Part shown: positions 9,366-19,021 of the stretch, one piece after another | How the letters are laid out: every line of letters begins with the position of its first letter | How positions within the stretch are numbered: the stretch's first letter is position 1 | From: DASYAE01 sp036501535 | GTDB lineage: Bacteria; Actinomycetota; Actinomycetes; Streptomycetales; Catenulisporaceae | DNA length: 57,290 bases | Direction of reading: 5' to 3' | Assembly: GCA_036501535.1 (NCBI GenBank) | Contig: DASYAE010000039.1 | Location: 1-57,290 of the forward strand | The notes under the pieces: model-generated | The model's database searches: none | Seen by the model: only the letters and a program-made list of their open reading frames with translations | Told to the model about the DNA's origin: nothing | Translations under genes and position numbers: made by a program

Positions 9366-9881
9366 TCAGCTTGCGGGCAGACGCCCGACCATCTCCGCAT
9401 AGGCGGTCACGTGGCTGACGTGGTGCACGACCTCCCGGACGGTCCAGGTGGCCTCGTCCGGGCGGTCGTCGAGAACCCGGGGGTCGAGACCGCTGAGCCG
9501 GGCCCGGTACCAGGCGCCCAGCCGGGTCAGCCGGCTGGTGGCCTCGTCCAGGTCCACCTCGGTGAACCGGGCGAAGTCGGCGTCGGTGGTGACCATCCGG
9601 CCGTGCCACCGGTCGGGCAGCGTCGGCCGGCCGGCGGCGCGGCACTCGATCTCGGCGAGGTGGTCGAGGAGGTGGTCGGCGACCCGGCGCAGCGCCTTGT
9701 GCGGCGTCCACGCGTTGCCGTCCCGATAGATGGGACGGCCGTCCCATCCCAGCCACGTCTCGGCCGCCTCGAGCACCTCGGCCACGGCGGCCGGAATCAA
9801 CGTGGTGACGTCACGGTCGTCGGCGGCGGGCCGCTCCTCGTACTCGTCGTCGTATTGATGAACAGTGAGATGTCTGACCAT
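9366..9881 (-). CDS. DinB-fold / maleylpyruvate isomerase-like protein
   Basis: A 171-aa single-domain protein of the DinB four-helix-bundle superfamily. Metal-ligand histidines are visible in TPHKALRRVADHLLDHLAE in the middle and VREVVHHVSHVTAYAE near the C-terminus. Proteins of this fold in actinomycetes often act as mycothiol-dependent transferases or isomerases, but the specific reaction is not predictable. It converges with the GH3 gene and is divergent from the ArsR-type gene, with 64 bp between the starts. Confidence 0.8.
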   Translation of the reverse strand: MVRHLTVHQYDDEYEERPAADDRDVTTLIPAAVAEVLEAAETWLGWDGRPIYRDGNAWTPHKALRRVADHLLDHLAEIECRAAGRPTLPDRWHGRMVTTDADFARFTEVDLDEATSRLTRLGAWYRARLSGLDPRVLDDRPDEATWTVREVVHHVSHVTAYAEMVGRLPAS

Positions 9882-9945
9882 GCGGCGAACGTAACAGCGG
9901 GAGACTTCGGGGTTTCCCGAAACGTCGCCGTACTAGCATGACGAC

Positions 9946-10701
9946 GTGGGCACGGACTATGCGGCGGTGGCGCGGCTGTTGGCCAACCCGGCCAGGTCGG
10001 CCGCGATCGACGCGCTGATGGAGGGCCTGCCGCTGACCGCCGGCGAGCTGGCGCAGCGGGCCGGGGTGCAGGCCTCCACGATCAGCGAGCATCTCGCCGA
10101 ACTGCTCGACGGCGGCCTGGTGGCGGTGATCGCCGCGGGCCGGCACCGCTACTACCGGCTCTCCAACCCGCAGGTCGCCGCCGCGCTCGAGGCGCTCGGC
10201 CACATCTGCCCGGAGACGCCGGTGCGCTCGCTGCGGCAGTCCAACGCCGACCGCGCGATGCGCCGGGCCCGGCTCTGCTACGACCACCTCGCCGGCACGC
10301 TCGGCGTGACGCTGCTCGAGCGGATGCGCTCGGACGGCTGGCTGATCGTCGGCGCCGGCGCCGACTTCGAGGTCGCCGAGCCTGGTGTCAGGGCACTCAC
10401 TTCCCTCGGGGTCGACCTGCAGGGCTGCCGGCGGTCCCGGCGGCACTTCGCGCGCCCGTGCCTGGACTGGACCGAGCGGCGGCCGCACCTGGCCGGTGCG
10501 CTGGGCGCGGCCGTCGCCGGCGCGCTGCTCGACCGGCAATGGCTGCGCAGGACCGGCGCCGGGCGGGGCGTGGAGGTGACCGGCGCCGGAGGACGCGGCC
10601 TGCGCAGCGTCTTCGGCGCCGGTCTGACCGAACCGGCCGGGCTCGGCGGCACTGATCAGAGAACTGCTGGTCAGGCTCCTGAGACGATCGGGCCGATGTA
10701 G
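9946..10701 (+). CDS. ArsR-type winged-helix transcriptional regulator
   Basis: A 251-aa regulator. The N-terminal winged helix is clear: ARLLANPARSAAIDALMEGLPLTAGELAQRAGVQASTISEHLAELLDGGLV, then RHRYYRLSN as the wing. The long C-terminal part (~160 aa) carries Cys/His residues (RLCYDHLAG, RSRRHFARPCLDW) typical of a larger ArsR-like subgroup and could sense metal or redox state, though no canonical ELCVCDL metal box is present. The start is GTG 9946. Its 3' end overlaps the converging DUF4232 gene by 31 bp. It may control the divergent DinB-fold gene. Confidence 0.88.
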   Translation: MGTDYAAVARLLANPARSAAIDALMEGLPLTAGELAQRAGVQASTISEHLAELLDGGLVAVIAAGRHRYYRLSNPQVAAALEALGHICPETPVRSLRQSNADRAMRRARLCYDHLAGTLGVTLLERMRSDGWLIVGAGADFEVAEPGVRALTSLGVDLQGCRRSRRHFARPCLDWTERRPHLAGALGAAVAGALLDRQWLRRTGAGRGVEVTGAGGRGLRSVFGAGLTEPAGLGGTDQRTAGQAPETIGPM

Positions 10702-11252
10702 GTGCCCGGGTGCGTCGCGCCGTCCTGGAGTTCGACGTTCCGGCTCCACGTCACCTGCGCCTGGGTGTACGTGTTGGGCGGCGTGATGACGAACTTCGTC
10801 ACGGCGAACTGGCCGCTCCCGCTCGTGTCGGGCAGGTAGTAGAGGTCGAAGTGCGCGGTGCCGCCGGGCTGGAGCGTCACCGGCGAGTAGCTCGCCGACT
10901 GCCGGACCAGCGACCAGGTGTAGGTCGTCTGGCCGTCGGCCACGCCGACCAGGTCCACCCCCGGGAAGCCGTCCATCGTGCACGCCGACGAGCCGCTGTT
11001 GGTCAGGTCCACCGCCTGCGTCGTCTGCGAGGAGCCGGTGGACGAGGCGCCGAGTGCGAAGGTCAGGTTCGCGGCCTGGCAGTCGCCGCTCGCGGCCGCG
11101 GAGGCCTGGGCGCTCGGCGACGAGGCGTCGGCCGACGGGGTCGCCGAACTGCCGTCCGCGGCGTTGCCCGCGTTGGTCGACGCGCAGCCGCCGGCCGCCA
11201 GAGCCGCCGCGACGGCGCAGCATGCTGCCACCGTGGATGTACGGACCCTCAT
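10671..11252 (-). CDS. DUF4232-family secreted lipoprotein
   Basis: A 193-aa exported lipoprotein: basic start MRVRTS, hydrophobic core and lipobox LAAGGC (Cys23). A Ser/Ala-rich spacer leads into a DUF4232 domain with two conserved Cys (CQAANLTFALG near the start, SACTMDGFPGVDLVG in the middle) and the typical LQPGGTAHFDLYY strand. DUF4232 proteins are common surface proteins of actinomycetes with unknown function. The promoter must lie in 11253-11444, which it shares with the divergent SWIM operon. Confidence 0.9.
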   Translation of the reverse strand: MRVRTSTVAACCAVAAALAAGGCASTNAGNAADGSSATPSADASSPSAQASAAASGDCQAANLTFALGASSTGSSQTTQAVDLTNSGSSACTMDGFPGVDLVGVADGQTTYTWSLVRQSASYSPVTLQPGGTAHFDLYYLPDTSGSGQFAVTKFVITPPNTYTQAQVTWSRNVELQDGATHPGTYIGPIVSGA

Positions 11253-11444
11253 GGTTCCCTCCCTGGACGTGCCTTGTGCGGACCCCCTGTATGCGGGTCC
11301 GGCGATCGAGACGACGCGCGGCCGGGGGCGGTTGAGAGCAGTTCGATCCGTTAGCCGAATGCAGGATTTTCGTGATGTGGGCGATCCGGCCGCGCTCCCG
11401 GCGCCCGGCGACTTTTGTGGGCGCGGTCGCCTAGAGTTCGGGGC

Positions 11445-12995
11445 ATGTCGGAGCCAGATCCACCATCATCCGATGCGGGCGCCGCGGCGCCCGAGCCGTG
11501 GCCGGCGGCTCAGGTCCACGCCTTGGCGCCGGACGCCGCCGCGCTGAAGGCGGCGCAGAAACTGGCCTCGCCGGCCGGATGGAGCGAGCGCGGCACACGG
11601 GCCCGGCTCCTTTGGGGAGACTGCAAGGGCAGCGGCTCCAAGCCATATCAGGTCACTGTCGAGCTGCCGGCGGCGGCCGGCGCGGCCCCGGCGTATTCGT
11701 GCACGTGCCCTTCGCACAAGTTCCCGTGCAAGCACGCGCTCGGCCTGCTGTTGCAGTGGTCGGGCGGCACCGTGCCGGCGGTCGGCGAGCAGCCGCCGCG
11801 GGTCGTCGAATGGGCCGAGGGGCGGGCGCGGCGGGCCGAGAAGGCGGCGGCGCGGGCCGAGGCGCGGCAGGCGGCCCAGGACGGGGAGGACGCCGCAGAA
11901 GACGAGGGCGGCGCGCAGCGAACTGCGAAGGCCGCGAAGGACGCCGAGCGCCGAGCCGCGCAGCGCACCGCACGGATCGACGCCGGGCTCGCCGAACTCG
12001 AGCTCTGGCTCGCCGACCAGGTCCGGCTCGGCCTGCCGGGGCTGAAGGCCGCCGGGTCGCGGCGCATCGACGAGCTGGCCCGGCGCCTCGTGGACGCCCA
12101 GGCGCCCGGCGCGGCCGGGCAGGTCCGGCGGCTCGTCCCGGCGCTGCTCGCGCCGGACTGGCCCGAGCGGACGCTGACCGAGCTCGCCGCGCTGCGCCTG
12201 CTCACCCAGGCCTGGCACAACCGGGACGCGCTGCCCGCGCCGCTGGCCGCGACTGTGCGGCGGCGCATCGGCCTGGTCCAGAACAGCGCGCAGATCACCG
12301 AGACCGGCGAGCGCGTCACAGACCGCTGGCTGGTGCTCGGCGTGCGCGACCGGGCCGCGGAAAAGCTGACCGAGCGCACGGTCTGGCTGCTCGGCGAGGA
12401 GAGCGACCGGCTGGCGGTGCTGCTCGCCTACGCCTCGAGCGGCCAGGCCCCGGCGCTCGCGCTGCCGGTCGGCTCGGTACTCGTCGGCGAACTCGCATTC
12501 GCCCGGGAGGCGGTTCCGCTGCGCGCCGTGGTCGCCCGGCAGACCGCGCTGGAGAGCACGACTGCGAGTCCTGTGTCAGGTCCCGCGTCGAGTCCGGCGC
12601 CGGCCGGCGGCGCGCCGACCGCGGCCGGAAACCGCTGCGGCGACCTGGTGAACGCCGCCGCGGCCTTCGCCGCGGCCTATGCCGCCGATCCGTGGACCGC
12701 GTCGATACCAGTGCTGCTCGAGTCCGCCGTGCCCACCCCGGCCGCGGACGACGGCGACCCGGCCGAAAGCTGGCAGATCGCCGACACCCGCACCGGAACC
12801 GGCGTCCCCCTGCTCAGCACGGATCAGGACGCTGCGTCCGGCGCGCCGGCCGGACCGGGCGCCGCGCCGGACCGGCCGCTGCTCGCCCTGCTCGCCGCCG
12901 GCGGCCGCCCGGCGCGCTTCTTCGGCCTCTACCAGCCGGCCGGATTCACCCCGATCACCGTCTGGAACGCGCAGGGGCCGGTGAGCCTGGTATGA
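11445..12995 (+). CDS. SWIM zinc-finger protein (first gene of the MoxR-VWA operon)
   Basis: A 516-aa protein with an N-terminal SWIM zinc finger, C86-x-C88-x6-C95-x-H97 (CTCPSHKFPCKH), which binds nucleic acid or protein. It is followed by an alanine/arginine-rich charged stretch (~125-175), probably a coiled coil, and a C-terminal region without recognisable catalytic motif. ATG 11445 is used; frames upstream lack conserved sequence. The stop overlaps the next start (ATGA). In actinomycetes such SWIM proteins lead operons encoding a MoxR ATPase and a VWA protein, so it is likely the target-recognition or adaptor part of that machine. This role is inferred. Confidence 0.88.
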   Translation: MSEPDPPSSDAGAAAPEPWPAAQVHALAPDAAALKAAQKLASPAGWSERGTRARLLWGDCKGSGSKPYQVTVELPAAAGAAPAYSCTCPSHKFPCKHALGLLLQWSGGTVPAVGEQPPRVVEWAEGRARRAEKAAARAEARQAAQDGEDAAEDEGGAQRTAKAAKDAERRAAQRTARIDAGLAELELWLADQVRLGLPGLKAAGSRRIDELARRLVDAQAPGAAGQVRRLVPALLAPDWPERTLTELAALRLLTQAWHNRDALPAPLAATVRRRIGLVQNSAQITETGERVTDRWLVLGVRDRAAEKLTERTVWLLGEESDRLAVLLAYASSGQAPALALPVGSVLVGELAFAREAVPLRAVVARQTALESTTASPVSGPASSPAPAGGAPTAAGNRCGDLVNAAAAFAAAYAADPWTASIPVLLESAVPTPAADDGDPAESWQIADTRTGTGVPLLSTDQDAASGAPAGPGAAPDRPLLALLAAGGRPARFFGLYQPAGFTPITVWNAQGPVSLV

Positions 12996-14167
12996 CCGGC
13001 ACCGATACGAGCGGCGCAATCAGCACTCTGCAGCAGGCGCGGGCCGAGGCGACCCGGCCGGGCCAGTGGGAGCGGCTGGTGCGCGAGGCGATGGTCGGGA
13101 CCAAGGCGGGATCCGGCGACTCGGCGCTCGCGTTGCTCGACCGGGCCGCCCTCGTCAACGCCGCGCACGCCGTCGGCGCCCCGCCGGCCGGGAATCAGCG
13201 CCCGATGCCGCCGCCGGTGCCGCCGGACGGCCGGCCGCAGCTCTCGGACGCCGCCTGCGACCGGCTGCGCTCCATCCTGTCCGGGTTCCCCAAGCACCTG
13301 CCCGAGTGGCTGCACGCCGTGCGCGTCGCCGGATTCCGGCTGCCCGCGCCGTTCTTCCCGCCGCTGCTGGAGCAGGGCCGTACGAACACGAAGATCCGGG
13401 TCGACCTCGCGCTCGTGCTCGGCGAGCCGGGGCACTGGCTCGCCGCTCTGCACGCGCCCTGGCGCTACCTGCTGCGCGAGGCCGCCTCCACCGCGCTGCC
13501 GGACACGTGGGACGAGATCCGGACCGGCGGCGCGGACGCCCGGCTGGCCTACATCGCAGGCTGCTTCCTCACCGACCCGGCCGCCGCGCGCCGGCTGGTC
13601 CGGGAGGACTGGGGACAGCAGCCGACCCCGGTCAAGGTCGGCCGGCTGCGCCTGCTGGCCCGCTACCCGGACCCGGCCGACCTGCCGTTCCTCGAGGGCC
13701 TGCGCGGCGAGCGCACCGGCGCGGTGCGCGAGGAGGCCAAGGAGGCCGAGCTCGCCGCCGGCCGGGTCGCCGCGCGCACCGGCGGCGAGGACCTCACCGC
13801 GGCCGTCGTCTCGAAGCTCTCCCAGCACGGCTTCGGCCGCGAGCTGTACAGCGTGGTGGCCAAGGCCGGCCCGGAGATCTGGCCGGACGAGGCCGCGCGG
13901 CTGATGCTCGACGCCGCCGCGGCCCGCGCCGCCCTGCCCGGACTGCTCGAGCGGGCCGACGCCTGGGTCATGGAGTCGCTGCTGACCGCCATGGCCGACC
14001 ACACCCCGGTCGCCCTGCGCGGCCACCTGGCCCGGCTCGTCGCGCAGCAGTCGCTTCCCGCCGACCCGACGCGGCCCGACCAGCCGAGCATCGACCTGGC
14101 CGCCCTGCTCGCCCAGTTCGACTTCCGCTGCGCCATGCACGCCGAACTGACCATCACCGACGACTGA
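12992..14167 (+). CDS. DUF5691-like protein of the SWIM-MoxR-VWA operon
   Basis: A 391-aa, mostly alpha-helical protein with HEAT-like character: repeated short helices such as WLAALHAPWRYLLREA, LRLLARYPDPADLPFLEGL and PDEAARLMLDAAAARAALPGLLE. Its position between the SWIM and MoxR genes and the QWERLVREAMVGTKAG opening fit the DUF5691 family. No catalytic motif is visible. The start is the ATG overlapping the SWIM stop (ATGA). It is probably a scaffold or adaptor for the AAA+ ATPase. The family name is moderately sure; the function is inferred from context only. Confidence 0.75.
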   Translation: MTGTDTSGAISTLQQARAEATRPGQWERLVREAMVGTKAGSGDSALALLDRAALVNAAHAVGAPPAGNQRPMPPPVPPDGRPQLSDAACDRLRSILSGFPKHLPEWLHAVRVAGFRLPAPFFPPLLEQGRTNTKIRVDLALVLGEPGHWLAALHAPWRYLLREAASTALPDTWDEIRTGGADARLAYIAGCFLTDPAAARRLVREDWGQQPTPVKVGRLRLLARYPDPADLPFLEGLRGERTGAVREEAKEAELAAGRVAARTGGEDLTAAVVSKLSQHGFGRELYSVVAKAGPEIWPDEAARLMLDAAAARAALPGLLERADAWVMESLLTAMADHTPVALRGHLARLVAQQSLPADPTRPDQPSIDLAALLAQFDFRCAMHAELTITDD

Positions 14168-14220
14168 CACAAGCCCCGGCAATCGCCCGCCCCCGCCGTC
14201 CAGGGACTGGAAAGCGACCT

Positions 14221-15363
14221 ATGACCACCGCAGAGCCCAAGAACCCGCCGGCCGACAGCGCCGTCACCGCGGCCGGGGCGGCCACCGCCGTCCTGCGCCC
14301 GCACGCCGAGGAGGCCTTCGCCGAGGAGCTGGCCGCGCTCGCCAAGGGCGACGACCTGCCGCGCCCGCCGCGCTGGAACCTCTCCCCGCGCGCCGTGACC
14401 GAATACCTGTTGGGCGGTCAGGCCGCCGACGGCACGCCGATATCGGCGAAGTACATAGGCCCGCGGCGCCTGGTCGAGGTCGCCGTCGCCACGCTGGCCA
14501 CCGACCGCGCGCTGCTGCTGCTCGGCGTGCCCGGCACGGCCAAGAGCTGGCTGTCCGAGCACCTCTGCGCGGCCATCTGCGGCGACTCGACCCTGCTGGT
14601 CCAGGGCACCGCGGGCACCGCCGAGGAGGCGATGCGCTACGGCTGGAACTACGCCCGGCTGCTGGCCGAGGGCCCCTCGCGGGCCGCGCTGGTCCCCTCC
14701 CCGCTGATGACCGCGATGGCGCGGGGCAAGGTGGCCCGGGTCGAGGAGCTGACCCGGATCCCGGCCGACGTGCAGGACACCCTCATCACCATCCTGTCCG
14801 AGAAGACCCTGCCGATCCCCGAGCTGGCCGACGAGGTGCAGGCGGTGCTCGGCTTCAGCGTGGTCGCCACCGCGAACGACCGGGACCGCGGTGTCAACGA
14901 CCTGTCGTCAGCGCTGCGCCGCCGGTTCAACACCGTCGTGCTGCCGCTGCCCGCCGACGCCGAGGACGAGGTGCGCATCGTCGCCCAGCGGGTCGCCTCG
15001 CTCGGCCGCTCGCTCGAGCTGCCCCCGGTCCCGGCCGCGGCCGAGGAGATCCGCCGGGTCGTCACCGTCTTCCGCGAGCTGCGCTCCGGCGTCACCGAGG
15101 ACGGCCGCACCAAGGTCAAGTCGCCGTCCGGCACGCTCTCCCCGGCCGAGGCCATCTCCGTGGTCACCGGCGGCATCGCGCTGGCCGCGCACTTCGGCGA
15201 CGGCACGCTGCGCCCGCACGACGTGGCCGCGGGCATCCTCGGCGCGGTGGTCAAGGACCCGTCCTCGGACCCGGTGATCTGGCGCGAGTACCTGGAGACC
15301 GTGGTGCGGCCGCGGGCCGGCTGGGACGGTTTCTACGAGGCCTGCCGGGACCTGGCGGCGTGA
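14221..15363 (+). CDS. MoxR-type AAA+ ATPase
   Basis: A 380-aa AAA+ ATPase of the MoxR clade, chaperone-like proteins that remodel or activate client complexes together with a VWA protein. Walker A is GVPGTAKS (residues 102-109), the sensor-1 segment is VVATANDRDRG, and the arginine region is SSALRRRFN. The Walker B strand reads VARVEELTR, so the usual Asp-Glu pair is Glu-Glu. A GGAAAG-type ribosome binding site precedes the ATG at 14221, 53 bp after the upstream stop; this is the only gap between adjacent genes of the operon. The stop overlaps the next gene's GTG (GTGA). Confidence 0.93.
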   Translation: MTTAEPKNPPADSAVTAAGAATAVLRPHAEEAFAEELAALAKGDDLPRPPRWNLSPRAVTEYLLGGQAADGTPISAKYIGPRRLVEVAVATLATDRALLLLGVPGTAKSWLSEHLCAAICGDSTLLVQGTAGTAEEAMRYGWNYARLLAEGPSRAALVPSPLMTAMARGKVARVEELTRIPADVQDTLITILSEKTLPIPELADEVQAVLGFSVVATANDRDRGVNDLSSALRRRFNTVVLPLPADAEDEVRIVAQRVASLGRSLELPPVPAAAEEIRRVVTVFRELRSGVTEDGRTKVKSPSGTLSPAEAISVVTGGIALAAHFGDGTLRPHDVAAGILGAVVKDPSSDPVIWREYLETVVRPRAGWDGFYEACRDLAA

Positions 15364-17747
15364 GCGCTGATCTGGGTACCGGCCACCGCGTGGTCCTGCT
15401 CGGGGTGCGGCACCACGGGCCCGGCTCGGCCCGCTCGGTCGCCGCAGCCCTGGCCGCGGTCCGGCCGGACCGGATCCTGATCGAGGGCCCGGCCGACGCC
15501 GACGAGCTGATCCCGCTGGTCGGCGAGGAGGCGATGCTGCCGCCGGTGGCGCTGCTGGCCTACCGCGAGCAGGACCCGAAGACCAGCGCGTTCTGGCCGT
15601 TCGCGGCCTTTTCGCCGGAGTGGGCCGCGCTGCGGTACGGCGTCGGGCACGGGGTCTCGACCGGGTTCTGCGACCTTCCGGCGGCCGCCTCGCTCGGCAT
15701 GGACCGGGGTGCTGAATCAGAGGAAGAGGACGAGGCCGGAGCCGAGGCCGCCCCCGGATCCGAGCCCGACCCCGAGCCGGAATTCGAGCCGGAGCCGCGC
15801 GATCCGCTCACCGCGCTGGCCATCGCGGCAGGGTACGAACAGACCGACGACTGGTGGGAGGACGTCGTCGAGCACAACGCTTACAACCGGTCGGGCGCCG
15901 AATCCCCGCTCGCCGTGTTCGAGGCGATCGCCGAGGCGATGGCCGCGGTCCGCGACGACCGGCCGATCGAGCAGTACGACCTGATCCGCGAGGCGTACAT
16001 GCGCTCGGTGCTGCGCAAGGCGCTCGACGAGGGCTGCGAACGCGTCGCAGTCGTCTGCGGCGCCTACCACGTCCCGGCCTTCTTCGGGCTCGGCGACGGG
16101 CGCAAGTCCGAGCCGCCGACGGTGCGCGCGGACAAGGCCCTGCTGGCCCTGGTCCACAAGCCCACCAAGGCGACCGCGACCGCGCTGACCTGGGTGCCGT
16201 GGACGCACAGCCGGCTGTCCTACCACTCCGGCTACGGCGCCGGCATCGAGTCGCCGGGCTGGTACCGGCACTTGTTCGAGTCCGACGACCACGTCGCAGA
16301 GCGCTGGCTGACCAAGGTGGCCGGGCTGCTGCGGGCCGAGCGCTTCGCGGTCTCCCCGGCGCACCTGATCGAGGGCACCCGCCTGGCCGACACCCTCGCC
16401 GCGCTGCGCGGCCGCCCCGCGCCGGGCCTGGCCGAGCTGGCCGAGGCGACTTTGGCCGTGCTCTGCGAAGGGCACCCGGAGCCGCTGGGCCTGATCGGCC
16501 GCGAGCTGGTGGTCGGCGAGGACCTCGGCGAGGTGCCGGACGGCTGCCCGACCGTCCCGCTGGCCGCCGACGTGACCCGCGAGGCGCGCCGGCTGCGGGT
16601 GCCGAAGGCGGCCGAGGAGAAGGAGTACGACCTCGACCTGCGCAGGCCCAACGACCTGGACCGCTCCAAGCTGTTCCACCGGCTCGGCCTGCTCGGCGTC
16701 GACTGGGCGGTCAACACCGGCAGCCGCGGCGCCGGCACCTTCCGCGAGTCCTGGCGGGTCGCCTGGGAGCCGGTCTTCGAGGTCAAGCTGGTCGAGGCGG
16801 CGGTCTGGGGCACCACCGTGCCGGCCGCGGCCGCCGCGAAGGCCCTGGCCGACGGCGCCGAGGCGCGCACCCTCGGCTCGCTGACCGTGCTGGTCGAGCG
16901 CTGCCTCACCGCCGACCTGCCGCAGGCCGTCGACACGCTGGTCGCGATGGTCAAGTCCCGCGCCGCGGTCGAGGCCGACATCACCGATCTGGCCACCGCC
17001 CTGCCGCCGCTCGCCAAGGTCCTGCGCTACGGCGACGTGCGCTCGACCAGCGCGGGCACGCTCGGCCCGGTGGTCGAGGGGATCGCGCTGCGGATCGCGA
17101 TCGGCCTGCCGCGGGCCTGCGTCGGCATCGACGACGAGGCGGCCCGCGCCTTCGCGCCGAGCCTGGCCCAGGTCCAGGAGGCGCTGCGGCCGCTCGACGA
17201 CCCGGTCGTGCAGGAGCCCTGGGACAAGGCGCTGCGACAGGTCGCCGACCTCGACGGCGCCAACGGACTGCTGGCCGGCCGGGCCACCCGGCTGCTCTCG
17301 GACGCCGGCGCCTTCGACTCCGCGGCCGTCGGCGACCGGATGGCCAGGACCCTGTCCCGCGGCGCCGTGCCGGCCACCGCGGCCGGCTGGCTCGAGGGCC
17401 TGCTGGCCGGCAGCGGCCGGCTGCTGGTGCACGACACGGCGATGCTCGGCCTGATCGACGGCTGGCTCGCCGGGCTCGAGGCCGAGCGCTTCGAGGAGGT
17501 CCTGCCGCTGCTGCGCCGCACGTATTCGACCTTCACCGGCCCGGAGCGCCGCGCGATCGGCGACCGGGTCCCGCACCTGCCGCGCACGACCGCCACATCA
17601 GAGCACGACGACGACACCGACACCGATACCGGCGCCGCGACAGACCTCGACGACGCGGTGAGCCCGGTGCCCGCGCAGTGGGCGGATGCGGCCGTGGCCA
17701 CCGTGCACCTCCTGCTCACCGGAACCGGCAGTGGAGACGACCAATGA
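15360..17747 (+). CDS. DUF5682-like protein of the MoxR-VWA operon
   Basis: A large cytoplasmic protein of 795 aa starting at GTG 15360. The N-terminus VVLLGVRHHGPGSARS and PDRILIEGPADADEL resemble the TraB/ChaN/erythromycin-esterase-like fold, in which conserved His and Glu form an active site; the family match is DUF5682. An acidic low-complexity insert (residues ~120-145) splits the N-terminal domain. The rest is helical with several short repeated motifs. If the fold assignment is right, this is the only component with a potential hydrolase site apart from the ATPase. Both ends overlap neighbours by 4 bp. Confidence 0.8.
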   Translation: MSADLGTGHRVVLLGVRHHGPGSARSVAAALAAVRPDRILIEGPADADELIPLVGEEAMLPPVALLAYREQDPKTSAFWPFAAFSPEWAALRYGVGHGVSTGFCDLPAAASLGMDRGAESEEEDEAGAEAAPGSEPDPEPEFEPEPRDPLTALAIAAGYEQTDDWWEDVVEHNAYNRSGAESPLAVFEAIAEAMAAVRDDRPIEQYDLIREAYMRSVLRKALDEGCERVAVVCGAYHVPAFFGLGDGRKSEPPTVRADKALLALVHKPTKATATALTWVPWTHSRLSYHSGYGAGIESPGWYRHLFESDDHVAERWLTKVAGLLRAERFAVSPAHLIEGTRLADTLAALRGRPAPGLAELAEATLAVLCEGHPEPLGLIGRELVVGEDLGEVPDGCPTVPLAADVTREARRLRVPKAAEEKEYDLDLRRPNDLDRSKLFHRLGLLGVDWAVNTGSRGAGTFRESWRVAWEPVFEVKLVEAAVWGTTVPAAAAAKALADGAEARTLGSLTVLVERCLTADLPQAVDTLVAMVKSRAAVEADITDLATALPPLAKVLRYGDVRSTSAGTLGPVVEGIALRIAIGLPRACVGIDDEAARAFAPSLAQVQEALRPLDDPVVQEPWDKALRQVADLDGANGLLAGRATRLLSDAGAFDSAAVGDRMARTLSRGAVPATAAGWLEGLLAGSGRLLVHDTAMLGLIDGWLAGLEAERFEEVLPLLRRTYSTFTGPERRAIGDRVPHLPRTTATSEHDDDTDTDTGAATDLDDAVSPVPAQWADAAVATVHLLLTGTGSGDDQ

Positions 17748-18970
17748 GCGCGGCGACGACCAGCACCCCGGCGACCGACCCGGCCGGCGCCGCGGAGGCC
17801 GAGCGGCTACGCCGCTGGCGGCTCGCGCTCGGCGCGGACGCGGAGGGCGGCTGCGGCGGTCTCGGAGACCGCGACCAGCGGATGGACGGCGCGCTGGCCG
17901 CCCTCTACGGCGACGGCGGGATCCGGCCCGGCGGCGCCCGCCGCCGCGCCCAGGACGGCGACCGCAGCGCCGGCCTGCAGTCTTCGGCCCCTGACGTGGC
18001 CCGCTGGCTCGGCGACATCCGCGAGTTCTTCCCCTCCTCCGTGGTCCAGGTCATGCAGCGGGACGCGATCGACCGGCTCAGGCTGCACCAGCTGCTGCTC
18101 GAGCCCGAACTGCTCGGCTCGGTCGAGCCGGACGTGCACCTGGTCGGCACCCTGCTCTCCCTCAACAAGCTGATGCCCGAACAGACCAAGCAGACCGCCC
18201 GCGAGGTGGTGCGCAAGGTCGTGCGCGAGCTGGAGGACCAGCTGGCGCAGGGCTTCCGCAGCGCGGTCAGCGGCGCGCTGAACCGGGCCGCGCGCACCGA
18301 CCGGCCCAAGCCCCGCGACATCGACTGGAACCGCACCATCCGGGCCAACCTGAAGAACTACCAGCCCGAGTACCGCACCGTGGTGCCCGAGCGGCTGATC
18401 GGCTACGCCCGCGCCGCCAGGACGGTCAAGCGGGACGTGGTGCTGGCCATCGACCAGTCCGGCTCGATGGCCGCCTCGGTCGTCTACTCCTCGCTGTTCG
18501 GCGCGGTGCTCGCCTCGATGAAGGCGCTGAAGACCTCGCTGGTCGCCTTCGACACCGCGGTGGTCGACCTGACCCCGATGCTGGCCGACCCGGTCGACGT
18601 GCTCTTCGGCACCCAGCTCGGCGGCGGCACCGACATCAACCGGGCCATCGCCTACTGCCAGACGCTGATCGGCAAGCCGGCCGACACGATCTTCATCCTC
18701 ATCTCCGACCTCTACGAAGGCGGCGTGCGCGCGGAGATGCTGCGCCGCTTCGCCGAGATGACCGCGGCCGGGGTGCAGTGCGTCGCGCTGCTCGCGCTCA
18801 GCGACGAGGGCGCCCCGGCCTACGACAAGCAGAACGCCGCGGCGCTGGCCGAGATCGGGGTGCCCGCCTTCGCCTGCACGCCGGACCGGTTCGGCCCGCT
18901 GATGGCCGCCGCGATCGAGCGCCGGCCCCTGACCGAATTCGCCGATCAATCAGGAACGCAGTGTTCCTGA
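17744..18970 (+). CDS. VWA-domain protein (CoxE-like) partner of MoxR
   Basis: A 408-aa protein with a C-terminal von Willebrand A domain. The metal-ion-dependent adhesion site is intact: D237-x-S239-x-S241 (DQSGSM), a Thr in GGGTDINRAI and an Asp in LISDLYEGG. The N-terminal half is helical and basic (QTAREVVRKVVRELEDQL). MoxR ATPases characteristically work with such VWA proteins, which recruit the client by metal-dependent contact. It is the last of five tightly packed genes; the ATG overlaps the preceding stop (ATGA). The next gene starts 51 bp later with its own strong ribosome binding site. Confidence 0.92.
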   Translation: MSAATTSTPATDPAGAAEAERLRRWRLALGADAEGGCGGLGDRDQRMDGALAALYGDGGIRPGGARRRAQDGDRSAGLQSSAPDVARWLGDIREFFPSSVVQVMQRDAIDRLRLHQLLLEPELLGSVEPDVHLVGTLLSLNKLMPEQTKQTAREVVRKVVRELEDQLAQGFRSAVSGALNRAARTDRPKPRDIDWNRTIRANLKNYQPEYRTVVPERLIGYARAARTVKRDVVLAIDQSGSMAASVVYSSLFGAVLASMKALKTSLVAFDTAVVDLTPMLADPVDVLFGTQLGGGTDINRAIAYCQTLIGKPADTIFILISDLYEGGVRAEMLRRFAEMTAAGVQCVALLALSDEGAPAYDKQNAAALAEIGVPAFACTPDRFGPLMAAAIERRPLTEFADQSGTQCS

Positions 18971-19021
18971 TAGCCGCCTAGGGTGAAGGAGTAGACAGCA
19001 AGGACTCAAGGAGGCAAGCAA

